From contig NZ_QXED01000015.1 in the NCBI RefSeq assembly GCF_003583365.1, forward strand, positions 49,722 through 113,721: DNA of 64,000 nucleotides, read 5' to 3'. The notes below the pieces were generated by a model that was not told where the DNA came from, did not search any database, and was given only the letters and a program-made list of their open reading frames with translations. The DNA comes from Fibrisoma montanum (GTDB lineage Bacteria; Bacteroidota; Bacteroidia; Cytophagales; Spirosomataceae). The position numbers and the translations under genes were made by a program. How positions within the stretch are numbered: position 1 is the first letter of the stretch; each line of letters opens with the position of its first letter. Below are positions 25,201 to 34,486 of the stretch, piece after piece.

Positions 25201-28200
25201 GGCGGTACACCGGCTTACACCTATCGCTGGAACAACGGGGCCACCACCCAGAACCTGCCGGCTGTTCCGGCGGGAGCGTACTCGGTGACGGTGGCCGATG
25301 CCAATAGCTGTACCGTGACCGGCTCGATCGTGGTCAGCCAGCCACCGGCGCTGACGCTCACTACCCAATCAACGCCGGTTCGCTGCTTCGGCGGTGCTAC
25401 GGGGGCCATATCACTGGCTGCGGCCGGGGGCACGCCCGCATACACGTACCGGTGGAGCAACGGGGCCACCACCCAGAGCCTGAACGGAATTGTAGCCGGG
25501 ACGTATTCCGTTACCGTGACCGATGCCAATAGCTGTACGGCGACGGCATCGGCCACGGTAACGCAGCCAACGGCCTTAAACCTGAGCACGACGCAACAAA
25601 ACCCGTCCTGTTTCGGTAATGCAAACGGGAGTATCAATCTGACCGTAACGGGCGGCACACAGCCCTACCAGTATCGCTGGTCGGATGGGGTGCTGACCGA
25701 AGACCGATCAGCACTGGTTGCCGGGGTGTACTCGGTTACTGCTACGGATAACAACAACTGTTCGGCGATTACGTCGGTAACGCTGACGCAGCCGGCCGCC
25801 CTGACCATAGGATCGGTGGTTACCAATGTGGCCTGCGCCGGTGGTGCCACGGGAGCCATCAGCCTGACGGTGACCGGCGGAACGCCTGCCTATACCTATC
25901 GCTGGGCCGATGGCCCGACTACGGCTAACCGTACCAATCTGGCTGCTGGCACGTATCAGGTTACGGTTACCGACGCGCAGGGTTGCCTCAGCAGCCGCAC
26001 CTTCGTGGTGGATGAACCGCAGCCGCTGCAACTGAGCCGGACGTTCACAAATGTGCGGTGTTCGGGCGGTACCGATGGCAGTATCGACCTGTCGGTGGTA
26101 GGCGGAACGCAGCCTTATACGTACCGCTGGACTACCGGTGCCACTACGCAGGATCTTACGGGGCTGGTAGCGGGCACCTATTCGGTGACCGTTACGGATG
26201 CAAATAGCTGCTCGGCCGCTATAAGTACTACCATCACGCAGCCAGTGGCGCTGAGCCTCAATACCCAGGTGACGGGTGTTGCCTGCAACGGGGGAGCCAG
26301 CGGAGCCATTAATCTGTCCGTCAACGGCGGTACGTTGCCGTATCAGTTCCGCTGGACAACCGGCGCGACGACCGAAGATGTGTCGGGCCTGACGGCCGGC
26401 GTATACTCGGTTACGGTAACGGATGCCAATCTGTGTACGGCCACAACGTCCGTAACGGTGACGCAGCCGTCGGCCCTGACCCTGCTGACCGATGCCACGA
26501 ATCCGTCCTGCTTCGGCAGCGCCGACGGAGCCGTTAGCCTGACTGTACTGGGCGGGACCGTTCCCGATACCTACCAGTGGAGCAACGGCGCGACGGTCGA
26601 AGACCTGATCGGCCTGACCGCCGGGGTATATTCGGTCACCGTGACGGATGTGAACAACTGCACCATAACCACGTCGGTGTCGCTGACGCAGCCGGCCGTC
26701 CTGAGCCTGACGACATCCTCAACGAACGTAGCCTGCAATGGTGCCCGAACCGGCGCCATTAACCTGACCGTATCCGGGGGCACTACGCCTTATCGCTACG
26801 CCTGGAGCAATACCAGTGGGCTACCCGGTGCGACGACTGAAGACCTGACTGGTCTGTCGGCCGGAACGTATACCGTCATCGTGACCGATGCAAATGGCTG
26901 TACGGCTACTACCTCCGTAACCATTACTGAACCCCCGGCGCTGGCTGTTCAACTCACCGAGCAGGATGCCGCCTGCAACGGGGCCGCTAATGGTTCGGTT
27001 AACCTGACCGTTAGCGGGGGTACGCCCGCGTATACGTACCGGTGGAGCAACGGGGCCACGACCGAAGATCTGACCGGTCTGGTGGCCGGCACGTATTCCG
27101 TAACGGTGACGGATGCCAATAGCTGCACCATCGGTGGTTCCGTTGTGGTGGCGCAGCCCACCGCGCTGAGTCTGACCACGCAGGTGACCCCGGTACGTTG
27201 CTTCGGTGGGACAGACGGCTCAGTCCGGCTGGCCGTCGCGGGAGGGACACTGCCCTACGCGTTCCGCTGGTCGAGTGGCGCAACCACCGAAGATATTACA
27301 GGGGTATCGGCCGGGGTGTATTCCGTGACGGTAACCGACGCCAACCTATGTACCGGCGTTACGTCGGTGACCGTTGGGCAACCGGCCGCCCTGAGTATTG
27401 CCGCCGTCACCCAGAACGTTGGCTGCTTTGATCAGGCAACGGGCAGCATCAGCGTGACCGTAACGGGCGGTATTGCACCGTATGAATACAACTGGAACGA
27501 TAATGTCAGCACCCCCAATCGGCAGGGTCTCGTAGCCGGTACGTACTCCGTAACGGTGACCGACAACAACCTGTGTACGGTGATCCGGTCTTTTACGTTA
27601 TCCCAGCCCGATTCGCTGAATATCAGCGAGGTAGTCAGGCCCGTGTCCTGCAAAGGCGGCTCCGATGGAGCCATCGATCTGACCGTAACGGGCGGTACGA
27701 CCCCGTATCAATACGCCTGGACTAATGCCGCCGGGCAACCGGTCGCGACCACCCAGGACCTGGAAAATATCCCGGCGGGTAATTACACCGTAACGGTAAC
27801 CGATGCGGCCGGGTGCCAGCGCCGATTCACTTCGGCCGTTACCGAGCCGGACCCCCTCATCGTCGAAGCAATGCCCAGCAATCTGCAGTGCAGTGGTCAG
27901 ACGGGCAGCATTACGCCGACTGTTCGCGGAGGCACTGAACCGTACAGCTATCTGTGGAGTAACGGCGCCACTACGTCGAGCGTATTTGGCTTGCCGCCCG
28001 GCTCTTATACATTGGTTGTGACCGACGCCAACGGGTGCCGGGCCTCGCTGCAAACCGTGATTACGCAGCCACCGCCGTTTGCCGTCAGCGTTCAGGTTAC
28101 GCCTGAAACCTGCAACGACAGTGCCGACGGGGCCATTAACCTGACCGTCGAGGGAGCGACGCCACCGTATCTGTTCCGCTGGTCAACCGGCGCGACGACC

Positions 28201-31200
28201 GAAGACCTGACCGGCCTGACCGCCGGGGTGTATTCCGTGACGGTAACCGATCGGAACGGATGTACCGAAACCGTAATGGCTACCGTTGAGGAGCCACCGG
28301 CGCTCGTACTCAGTGCCACGCAGGTGAACAACGCCTGCTTCCAGGGACGTACCGGCAGCATTGACCTGACCGTAACGGGCGGCACGGCTCCGTACCAATA
28401 CCGCTGGTCGGATTCGCTGACGACCCAGGACCGAATCAATCTGGAAGCCGGCACGTACGTTGTGACGGTGACGGACAATAACGGCTGCGTACAAAGCCTG
28501 TCGGTGGTAATCACGCAACCCCCAGCCATAACGATCAACGTCGTTGAGCAGGACGTATCCTGCAACGGCGGCAACAACGGCCTCATTCGGCTGACCGTGA
28601 CGGGCGGCACCGGTGCTTACACGTATCGGTGGAATACCGGCGCGACCACCGCTGAAATCAATGGCTTAACCGCCGGTATTTATTCCGTAACGGTGACCGA
28701 TGCCAACAGTTGTACGGCTACCGAGCGGGTCGTGGTCAATCAGCCAACGGCGCTGAGTCTATCGGCAGCTGATCAGGATGTTCGTTGCTTTGGCGGGAAC
28801 GACGGCTCAATCCAGCTGGCGGTTTCGGGGGGGACGGCACCCTACGGTTATTCGTGGAACAACGGCGCTACAACCGAAAACCTGTCCGGGCTGACGGCCG
28901 GGGTGTATTCAGTAACCGTGACCGACGCCAACGGCTGCACCATTAGCCTGACTGAAGCGATCACCCAGCCGGCAGCCCTGAGTATTGCCGCCCAGCAAAC
29001 GAATGTTCGCTGCTTCGGTGGCGACGACGGAACCATCAGCCTGACGGTTACCGGGGGTACATTACCGTACGAATACGAATGGGCGGACGGGGCGGCAACC
29101 CGAACCCGCCAGGGCCTGAGCGCCGGGGTGTACTCGCTGACGGTTATGGACGGTAATAACTGCATTACGAGCCTGAGCATTACCATCAGTGAGCCACCCG
29201 CCCTGGCCTTGCAGGCTCAAGTGCAGCCGGTAGCCTGTGCCGGTGGTGCCACGGGGGCCATCAGCCTGACGGTATCGGGCGGCACGGCTCCGTACAGTTA
29301 TTCCTGGAATACGGGAACCACAAGCCAGAACCTGACCGGACTGACGGCGGGAACGTATCAGGTTACGATCTCTGATGCGAACGGATGCCGCCTGACCCGC
29401 AGCTTTACCATCGACGAGCCGACCGAACTACAGTTAAGTAATAGCTTTACGAATGTCAGCTGCTTCGGTGGGCAGAATGGAACCATCGACCTGACCGTAG
29501 CGGGCGGAACCCAGCCGTACGGCTATCGATGGACCAACGGCGCGACGACCGAAGATGTGTCGGGCCTGACGGCCGGCGTATACTCGGTTACGGTGACCGA
29601 CGCCAATCTGTGTACGGCGACCATGTCCGTCACGATTTCGCAGCCGCAACCCCTCAGCCTGAGCGCGCAGGCAACACCGGTTACCTGTTTTGGCCGCGCG
29701 GACGGTGCCATTCAACTGGCCGTTTCGGGCGGTACGCAACCGTACGTCTATCAGTGGAGCAACGGCGCCACGACCGAAGATCTGACGAGTCTGATCGCTG
29801 GAATTTATTCAGTAACCGTTACGGATAGCAACGGCTGTACAGCCGGTACGTCGGTGACCGTCACGCAGCCGACCGAACTAAGCCTGACGTACCAGTCGGA
29901 GGATCCGGATTGTTTCGGGGCATCTGACGGTGCTATCCGGCTCTCGATTGCGGGCGGTACGCAGCCGTACACGATTCGATGGAACACGGGTGCCACGACC
30001 GAGGACCTGGCTAACCTGGTGGCGAGTGTCTATTCCGTCACCGTCACGGATACCAACGGCTGTACGGCCGGTACGTCCGTTACCCTGACGCAGCCTACGG
30101 CGCTGAGCCTGACGGCTTCGGCTACGAACGTGGTCTGCAATGGAGCGGCAACCGGCCAGATCAACCTGACCGTCAATGGTGGGACCACCCCGTATCTGTA
30201 TAGCTGGAACACCGGCGCGACCAGCGAGGACCTTTCCAGTTTGTTGGCCGGGGTGTATTCGGTCACCGTTACGGATGCGAATCTCTGTACGGCAATTACC
30301 TCCGTCACGATCACCCAGCCGCCGGCCCTGACGCTGGCGCTGACCGAGCAGGATGTACGCTGCAACGGTGGCAATACGGGCAGTATCAACCTGACCGTTA
30401 GCGGGGGGACACCCGCGTACACGTACCGGTGGAGCAACGGCGCTATCACCGAAGACCTGACCGGTCTGGTGGCCGGGGCGTATTCCGTCACGGTAACCGA
30501 TGCGAACAGTTGCACCGCGACTGGAGCTGTCGTAATTAGTCAGCCCACAGCTTTGACCGTAACGGAAACCAGCCAGAACGTTCGCTGTTTCGGCGGGAAC
30601 GAAGGATTCATCCAACTGGCCGTTTCGGGCGGTACCCAGCCGTATTCGTACCAGTGGAGCAACGGGGCCACGAGTCAGAACCTGACGGGGCTTATTGCCG
30701 GCGTGTACTCCGTAACGGTGTCGGATGCCAACGGTTGTACGCAGGCCGTTTCCGAAACCATTACGCAGCCAACGGCACTGAGCCTTTCGGCCCAAACGAC
30801 CAGCGTTCGCTGCTTTGGCGGCTCCGATGGAACCATCAACCTGACCGTAACGGGCGGCACGGCCCCGTATCAATTCGAATGGGCCGACGGTACGGCTACG
30901 GAAGATCGGCAGGGACTGGCCGCCGGAACGTATTCGTTGACGGTGCTGGACGCCAATAACTGCGTTTCGAGCCTGAGCATAACGATCGGTCAACCACCGG
31001 CGCTGGCCCTGCAGGCCCAGGTGCAGCCGGTAGCCTGTGCCGGTGGGGCCACGGGGGCCATCAGCCTGACGGTATCGGGCGGCACGGCTCCGTACAGTTA
31101 TTCCTGGAACACAGGCGCAACCACCGCCGGCCTGACGGGATTGACCGCGGGCAGCTATCAGGTTACCATCACCGATGCTAACGGCTGTCTGCTGACGCGT

Positions 31201-32727
31201 GGCTTTACGGTTATTGAACCGGCTCCGCTGCGGCTCAGCAGTAACGAAGCCGATGTCAGTTGTTTTGGTGGCTCAAACGGCAGCATCACCCTGACCGTCG
31301 GGGGCGGTACACAGCCGTATGCATACCAATGGAACACGGGCGCAACTACCGCCAATCTAAGCGGGCTGACGGCCGGGGTTTACTCCGTCACCGTCACCGA
31401 CGCAAACCTATGTACCGGCGCTCTGTCGTTCACAATCAGTCAGCCAACGGCATTGAGTTTGTCGGCGCAGACGACTCCGGCGCTTTGCAACGGCACGAAC
31501 ACCGGCACCATTAACCTCACACCCGCGGGGGGAACCGCTCCCTACACGTATCAATGGAGTACGGGCGCCACCACCGAAGACCTCGACAGTCTGTCGGCTG
31601 GTCAGTACGTCGTCACGGTAACCGATCGGAATGCCTGCGTTCAATCGCTGACCGTGACGATCGGCCAGCCGGATGCGCTGGTGCTGACCTTTACCACCCG
31701 GAACATCCGCTGCGAAGGCGATCTGACCGGCCAGATTAACCTGACCGTAACCGGCGGAACCACTCCGTACACGTATGCCTGGACAAACACCACCGGCCAG
31801 CCCGTTGCTACGACCGAAGACCTGGACAACCTCGGGGCGGGGCTTTATCAGGTGGTCGTCACTGATGCAAATGGCTGCCGCGATAGTACCCGGATCACCA
31901 TTACTGAACCGTTCCGGCTGGAATTTGAAGGGTTCGTGACCAACGTAACGTGCTTCAGCGGCAATACCGGTAGTATTGCCATCAATACCCGCGGGGGAAC
32001 ACCACCTTACCGCTTCCTCTGGAACGACGGCGTCACGACCGAAGACCGCACGCAACTGGTGGCCGGTACGTACTCGCTGACCGTGACGGATGCCAATGAC
32101 TGTCAGTTCTCGCAGGCTTTCGGAGTGGGCCAGCCCGCGGGTTTCCCGGTTGTTACGGCCGGCAGCAATGCGCCGATCTGTTCGGGGGATACGCTCCGGC
32201 TGACGGCCACGACCAGTGTGTCGGCTACGTATCGCTGGACTGGTCCGGCCAACTTCACCGCCAACGTAGCCAACCCAACCCTGGCGAATGCAACCACGGC
32301 CAACGTGGGTCTGTACATCGTCACGATCACGGATTCAACCGGTTGTTCGGGGTCTGATTCGGTCAATGTGATCATCAATCAGCGACAGGCCTTCAACGCG
32401 TCGACGGTATCGCCCACCTGCGTCGGGGCAACACCCCAGGCGGATGGCCGGCTTGTGCTGGGCGGCTTCAACCCCGCCGACCGCTATGACTTCACGGTGG
32501 GCCCAACCTACACGGGGCCGGCTACCGGTCCGGCGGGATTGCCAACCATACCCGCCAACGGCGTTATTGCGCAGAACCTGGCCAATCCAGCCAGTCCGCA
32601 GCCGTATACCGTGCGGGTGTTCAGCGACAACGGCTGCTTTCGGGATGTTACGGTCGTGCTGGTACCGAGCACCTGCGAGTGCCCGGAGATCTGCGTACCG
32701 GTAAGTCTGCAAAAAATTTCGCGGTAG
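22288..32727 (+). CDS. Giant secreted SprB-repeat protein (adhesin-like)
   Basis: About 3479 residues from the ATG at 22288 (ATG 22303 and TTG 22282 are alternatives), with a signal peptide ending near PLLAQ. Residues 40-60 carry EICNNNIDDDGDNLIDC, a Cys/Asp-rich motif like those of calcium-binding secreted proteins. Then comes a region of about 550 residues resembling the IgGFc-binding N-terminal domain (NKDAGIDQLVPA, GQSYVAVHG, YIFVVG). From about residue 795, 33 SprB repeats of about 75 residues follow, each with the pattern C-F/N-G, GGTxPYxYxW, GATTEDLxGLxAGxYSVTVTD, CT and TQPxAL. The C-terminal 190 residues hold Ig/PKD-like segments and end ECPEICVPVSLQKISR. SprB in Flavobacterium is a mobile gliding adhesin secreted by T9SS; the role here is probably adhesion or motility. 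No standard type A sorting domain is seen. Confidence 0.88.
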   Translation: MPKFYMLNVSSLHRILSQIGLMLVLVGGMTISTATPLLAQSVEICNNNIDDDGDNLIDCQDPDCPECAQSIECGTSNTCYMPPIYGNPTTANASYFGSQDLVLSTNAPFTTVRIRTPDGSYDQTVVVTSTGSTIVSLPTSLTGGQTVVMTNTVNTIQRNRGLIITSDEPIQATYRLTASLNQDIVPLKCRAALGYAFYAGSQTRLTTTNNNLDERHFVGVMATQNNTVVTFRLPPSAAGAPTSVTSLQGITTFPHTVTLNAGDTYLVSTRIIGTTNSENRSVAGVLVTSNQPIVVNSGSQHNGQPYSGNKDAGIDQLVPARTTGQSYVAVHGQNTTANSDYIFVVGIERGTTVTVTGPTTASGTTIATLATATINNGEVFTYNLPNYPNRAFTITTSRRAYTYQVSSYAANEFGMGILPTINPCNGSRRIDFYRTSSGSNDQAIVTIPQTGLSSLRFRGQPYTSFGTVVDNVTVGGVPQAIVSFPNGSIASAGTVNTVTSNERFQVGVVSNTGGTNTGNFGFYSNYDARVDVLNPDNNLPDDFYTAAEVTPGQAVTRCLRLTSCGTRNRITSIVGGSLTQSVTFSQDSCITYTMRANAPACSRDTIRVAVENEIGRQGTVCLEFVNRNSDLTVNILPANPLICLPGGTASLTAVATSSNSNYTYQWITPDKQILTTRVISTTAVGRFNLTVTNAQGCRDTTSVVMQGETPTLSFAGGSATACTGTTVTYNLAGSSGTYSWSVTNGTITAGGTPTSTSVTVRWTGATPGTVRATVTTPNGCTAAVTQSVTVFAQPTLTVATQNPRCNGSADGQVNLTVAGGTSPYTFRWSNGATTEDLAAVTAGTYSVTVTDRNTCAASPTPLSVTLTQPTAISLNTAVTNLSCSGATTGTINLTATGGTPAYAYRWSNGATTQNLTGVTAGTYSVTVTDANSCTATTSATIAQPPALRVALDKQDVLCNGTSTGSVSLTVTGGTPAYTYRWNNGATTQNLPAVPAGAYSVTVADANSCTVTGSIVVSQPPALTLTTQSTPVRCFGGATGAISLAAAGGTPAYTYRWSNGATTQSLNGIVAGTYSVTVTDANSCTATASATVTQPTALNLSTTQQNPSCFGNANGSINLTVTGGTQPYQYRWSDGVLTEDRSALVAGVYSVTATDNNNCSAITSVTLTQPAALTIGSVVTNVACAGGATGAISLTVTGGTPAYTYRWADGPTTANRTNLAAGTYQVTVTDAQGCLSSRTFVVDEPQPLQLSRTFTNVRCSGGTDGSIDLSVVGGTQPYTYRWTTGATTQDLTGLVAGTYSVTVTDANSCSAAISTTITQPVALSLNTQVTGVACNGGASGAINLSVNGGTLPYQFRWTTGATTEDVSGLTAGVYSVTVTDANLCTATTSVTVTQPSALTLLTDATNPSCFGSADGAVSLTVLGGTVPDTYQWSNGATVEDLIGLTAGVYSVTVTDVNNCTITTSVSLTQPAVLSLTTSSTNVACNGARTGAINLTVSGGTTPYRYAWSNTSGLPGATTEDLTGLSAGTYTVIVTDANGCTATTSVTITEPPALAVQLTEQDAACNGAANGSVNLTVSGGTPAYTYRWSNGATTEDLTGLVAGTYSVTVTDANSCTIGGSVVVAQPTALSLTTQVTPVRCFGGTDGSVRLAVAGGTLPYAFRWSSGATTEDITGVSAGVYSVTVTDANLCTGVTSVTVGQPAALSIAAVTQNVGCFDQATGSISVTVTGGIAPYEYNWNDNVSTPNRQGLVAGTYSVTVTDNNLCTVIRSFTLSQPDSLNISEVVRPVSCKGGSDGAIDLTVTGGTTPYQYAWTNAAGQPVATTQDLENIPAGNYTVTVTDAAGCQRRFTSAVTEPDPLIVEAMPSNLQCSGQTGSITPTVRGGTEPYSYLWSNGATTSSVFGLPPGSYTLVVTDANGCRASLQTVITQPPPFAVSVQVTPETCNDSADGAINLTVEGATPPYLFRWSTGATTEDLTGLTAGVYSVTVTDRNGCTETVMATVEEPPALVLSATQVNNACFQGRTGSIDLTVTGGTAPYQYRWSDSLTTQDRINLEAGTYVVTVTDNNGCVQSLSVVITQPPAITINVVEQDVSCNGGNNGLIRLTVTGGTGAYTYRWNTGATTAEINGLTAGIYSVTVTDANSCTATERVVVNQPTALSLSAADQDVRCFGGNDGSIQLAVSGGTAPYGYSWNNGATTENLSGLTAGVYSVTVTDANGCTISLTEAITQPAALSIAAQQTNVRCFGGDDGTISLTVTGGTLPYEYEWADGAATRTRQGLSAGVYSLTVMDGNNCITSLSITISEPPALALQAQVQPVACAGGATGAISLTVSGGTAPYSYSWNTGTTSQNLTGLTAGTYQVTISDANGCRLTRSFTIDEPTELQLSNSFTNVSCFGGQNGTIDLTVAGGTQPYGYRWTNGATTEDVSGLTAGVYSVTVTDANLCTATMSVTISQPQPLSLSAQATPVTCFGRADGAIQLAVSGGTQPYVYQWSNGATTEDLTSLIAGIYSVTVTDSNGCTAGTSVTVTQPTELSLTYQSEDPDCFGASDGAIRLSIAGGTQPYTIRWNTGATTEDLANLVASVYSVTVTDTNGCTAGTSVTLTQPTALSLTASATNVVCNGAATGQINLTVNGGTTPYLYSWNTGATSEDLSSLLAGVYSVTVTDANLCTAITSVTITQPPALTLALTEQDVRCNGGNTGSINLTVSGGTPAYTYRWSNGAITEDLTGLVAGAYSVTVTDANSCTATGAVVISQPTALTVTETSQNVRCFGGNEGFIQLAVSGGTQPYSYQWSNGATSQNLTGLIAGVYSVTVSDANGCTQAVSETITQPTALSLSAQTTSVRCFGGSDGTINLTVTGGTAPYQFEWADGTATEDRQGLAAGTYSLTVLDANNCVSSLSITIGQPPALALQAQVQPVACAGGATGAISLTVSGGTAPYSYSWNTGATTAGLTGLTAGSYQVTITDANGCLLTRGFTVIEPAPLRLSSNEADVSCFGGSNGSITLTVGGGTQPYAYQWNTGATTANLSGLTAGVYSVTVTDANLCTGALSFTISQPTALSLSAQTTPALCNGTNTGTINLTPAGGTAPYTYQWSTGATTEDLDSLSAGQYVVTVTDRNACVQSLTVTIGQPDALVLTFTTRNIRCEGDLTGQINLTVTGGTTPYTYAWTNTTGQPVATTEDLDNLGAGLYQVVVTDANGCRDSTRITITEPFRLEFEGFVTNVTCFSGNTGSIAINTRGGTPPYRFLWNDGVTTEDRTQLVAGTYSLTVTDANDCQFSQAFGVGQPAGFPVVTAGSNAPICSGDTLRLTATTSVSATYRWTGPANFTANVANPTLANATTANVGLYIVTITDSTGCSGSDSVNVIINQRQAFNASTVSPTCVGATPQADGRLVLGGFNPADRYDFTVGPTYTGPATGPAGLPTIPANGVIAQNLANPASPQPYTVRVFSDNGCFRDVTVVLVPSTCECPEICVPVSLQKISR
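24670..32145 (+). repeat. 33 tandem SprB repeats with an eight-repeat superperiod
   Basis: Counted by eye, 33 units of about 225 bases fill this interval. Units 3, 11, 18 and 26 share the QDxxCNG opening; 4, 12, 19 and 27 share xVRCFGG; 6, 21 and 29 share VACAGGATGAISL. The stretches 29221-29309 and 31021-31109 are the same except for one base and lie exactly 1800 bases (8 x 225) apart. The array therefore grew partly by block duplication or has been homogenised by conversion. Confidence 0.85.
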
Positions 32728-32748
32728 CAGGCAGCCTGGAAAGATGGT

Positions 32749-34110
32749 TCAGGAGTTGGTCAACTGCGGAGCGGCCTCGTAGCGGAGCAGTTTCAGGACA
32801 GCCGCTTCCTGGCGCGGGGTGTTGGCCATGATCTGCTGCTGTACGGACCGGACGCGCTCTGCGTAGGCGGTCTGATCGGCAAGCAGCATACTCATCTGCC
32901 AGCGGATTACGTTCGGATCGGCTTTACGCAGTTCGCCGGCCAGACCCAGCCGGTGGTACAGCACCCGGCCCACGTTCCCCACCTGATCGCTGGTCAGGTT
33001 CAGCGGGTAGACGAGCATGGGCACCCCGGCGGCAAGACATTCCGTTACGGAACCGATGCCGCCATGCGTCAGCATCAGATCACAATGGGGGAGTAGTTCG
33101 GGCTGCGGCACGTGCGCAAACAGGTGGATATGAGCGGGCAGCGACAAATCGGACTGAGCAGCCAGCAGTTTGTTGGCAATGATTACCTGAACGCCCGAGA
33201 GGGGGCGCACGGCTTCCACTACCTGATTCAGGAACCGGACCGCTACGTCGGCCTGATCGGCGCTGAGTGTTCCCAGAGCCACCAGGATTACTTTGTCCTC
33301 ACCGCTCAACACCGGCGCCATACCTTTCCAGAACGCAGTATTGTCGGTGGTATCCCGGCGCTGGTAAGGCCGGGTCAGGAAGAATTCCGTAGCGGCCTGC
33401 CGGAACCAGGGGTATTCAAACGCCTGGGGGGTCATGTAAATCGATGGGACGCCCCGCACAATATCGTAAAGGGCGTTGTTGCGTCGGTCCAGACGGCGCT
33501 TGTCAACGCCAAATTTCCGGCCCCAGCGCCCGACAAAATACAAGTCGTTCTTACCGAGAAAAACGCCCTCGCGCAGCCACCGTCCGACCCGTCGGCGCAT
33601 CAGGTGTTTCTCCCACGACCACCAGCTGTAGACCCGGTCGCGGAGCGAATTGGAACTTGGAGTCGGGTCGGTCATGGGGGGCAGACCGGGCGCGCGTCGG
33701 GTGGGGGGCTTGATGTGCAGAAAACAAACCTGCGGCACCAGGTGCTGAATGAGGTAATAATAGTAGTTCAGGTGCTCGTCGACCAGAACATGATCCGGTT
33801 GTACGGCCTCCAGAACGCCTTCGATGGAACGTACTTTTTCCAGAAACTCGCGGTACCGCTGCCGGCCGAACTGCCGGCTTCGGATGGTCCGTTTCAGGTG
33901 TTCGAGGCTTTCGTGGCGGTTAACAACGTAGTACTCGATGAGGTAGTCCAGCTCTACAAACGCAAACCCCTGCGATTCGATGTGGTCGCGCAGGTACGCA
34001 GTTCCCGTAAAAACAACCCGGTAATCGTGGGCTCGAAGCAGATCGGCCAGTCGGAAAAAGCCATTGTAATGGCTGGGCAGCGGATTAATCAGGAACAGAA
34101 CGGTCTTCAT
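32749..34110 (-). CDS. UGT/MGT-like glycosyltransferase (GT1 family)
   Basis: A 453-residue GT-B fold glycosyltransferase. The N-terminal acceptor-binding half begins KTVLFLINPLPSHYNGFFRLADLL. The C-terminal donor-binding half contains VILVALGTLS and the UDP-sugar signature region HGGIGSVTECLAAGVPMLVYPLNLTSDQ. Such enzymes glycosylate small lipophilic acceptors such as macrolides, carotenoids or sterols; rhamnolipid-type and zeaxanthin-type transferases belong to the same group. It starts at an ATG and is convergent with the giant SprB gene, the two stops being only 21 bases apart. No pigment or antibiotic biosynthesis gene is nearby, so the acceptor is unknown. Confidence 0.88.
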   Translation of the reverse strand: MKTVLFLINPLPSHYNGFFRLADLLRAHDYRVVFTGTAYLRDHIESQGFAFVELDYLIEYYVVNRHESLEHLKRTIRSRQFGRQRYREFLEKVRSIEGVLEAVQPDHVLVDEHLNYYYYLIQHLVPQVCFLHIKPPTRRAPGLPPMTDPTPSSNSLRDRVYSWWSWEKHLMRRRVGRWLREGVFLGKNDLYFVGRWGRKFGVDKRRLDRRNNALYDIVRGVPSIYMTPQAFEYPWFRQAATEFFLTRPYQRRDTTDNTAFWKGMAPVLSGEDKVILVALGTLSADQADVAVRFLNQVVEAVRPLSGVQVIIANKLLAAQSDLSLPAHIHLFAHVPQPELLPHCDLMLTHGGIGSVTECLAAGVPMLVYPLNLTSDQVGNVGRVLYHRLGLAGELRKADPNVIRWQMSMLLADQTAYAERVRSVQQQIMANTPRQEAAVLKLLRYEAAPQLTNS

Positions 34111-34421
34111 CGAATAAGCTGGAAAAAAGGCACGTGTCGAAGTTCCGAAAATTTGGAACGTGGGCCCGGTCAGAAAGCGGTAGAGTTTGCGCTTATTTTC
34201 TGAGCGGTTGTTTTCTTTCCTTTTTGACTCGCTTTGTTCGATCAGGTAACGTCAATAAAGCCAAATTCGAGCCTGCTTCGCTGGTTTTATGGCGTCTTCA
34301 TGGACCCGTTGGCCCTCCGGGAAATAGGTGTAAACCGGTGTAAGGAACCCCAAACGTATCGAATGGCAGCAACCTGTTTAGCACGTAACAGACCCACTTG
34401 GCTGGTACAATCAACAGGGGC
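34111..34421. other. Intergenic region without a supported gene
   Basis: Short open frames occur here, but none has coding character. It presumably contains the promoter of the minus-strand glycosyltransferase. Confidence 0.4.
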
Positions 34422-34474
34422 GTTTTTGTCATGCTGACGAAACCGGATGGCCGGTACCGGAGCATGACAAAAAC
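34422..34474. terminator. Terminator hairpin downstream of the DUF4153-like gene
   Basis: A perfect 14-bp outer stem (34422-34435 with 34461-34474), rich in T on the left arm and A on the right, with a GC-rich inner part. On the minus strand it follows the stop of the membrane-protein gene by 13 bases. Confidence 0.7.
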
Positions 34475-34486
34475 AACCGAATGCCC

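Noticed and set aside
25221..31057. Many long minus-strand open frames (up to 371 codons at 29878-30993) inside the giant gene
   Set aside because: They repeat with the 225-base period and are the reverse complement of the SprB codons; they have no family features.
24670..32145. CRISPR-like array
   Set aside because: The units are about 225 bases, diverged and fully coding, not short identical repeats with unique spacers.
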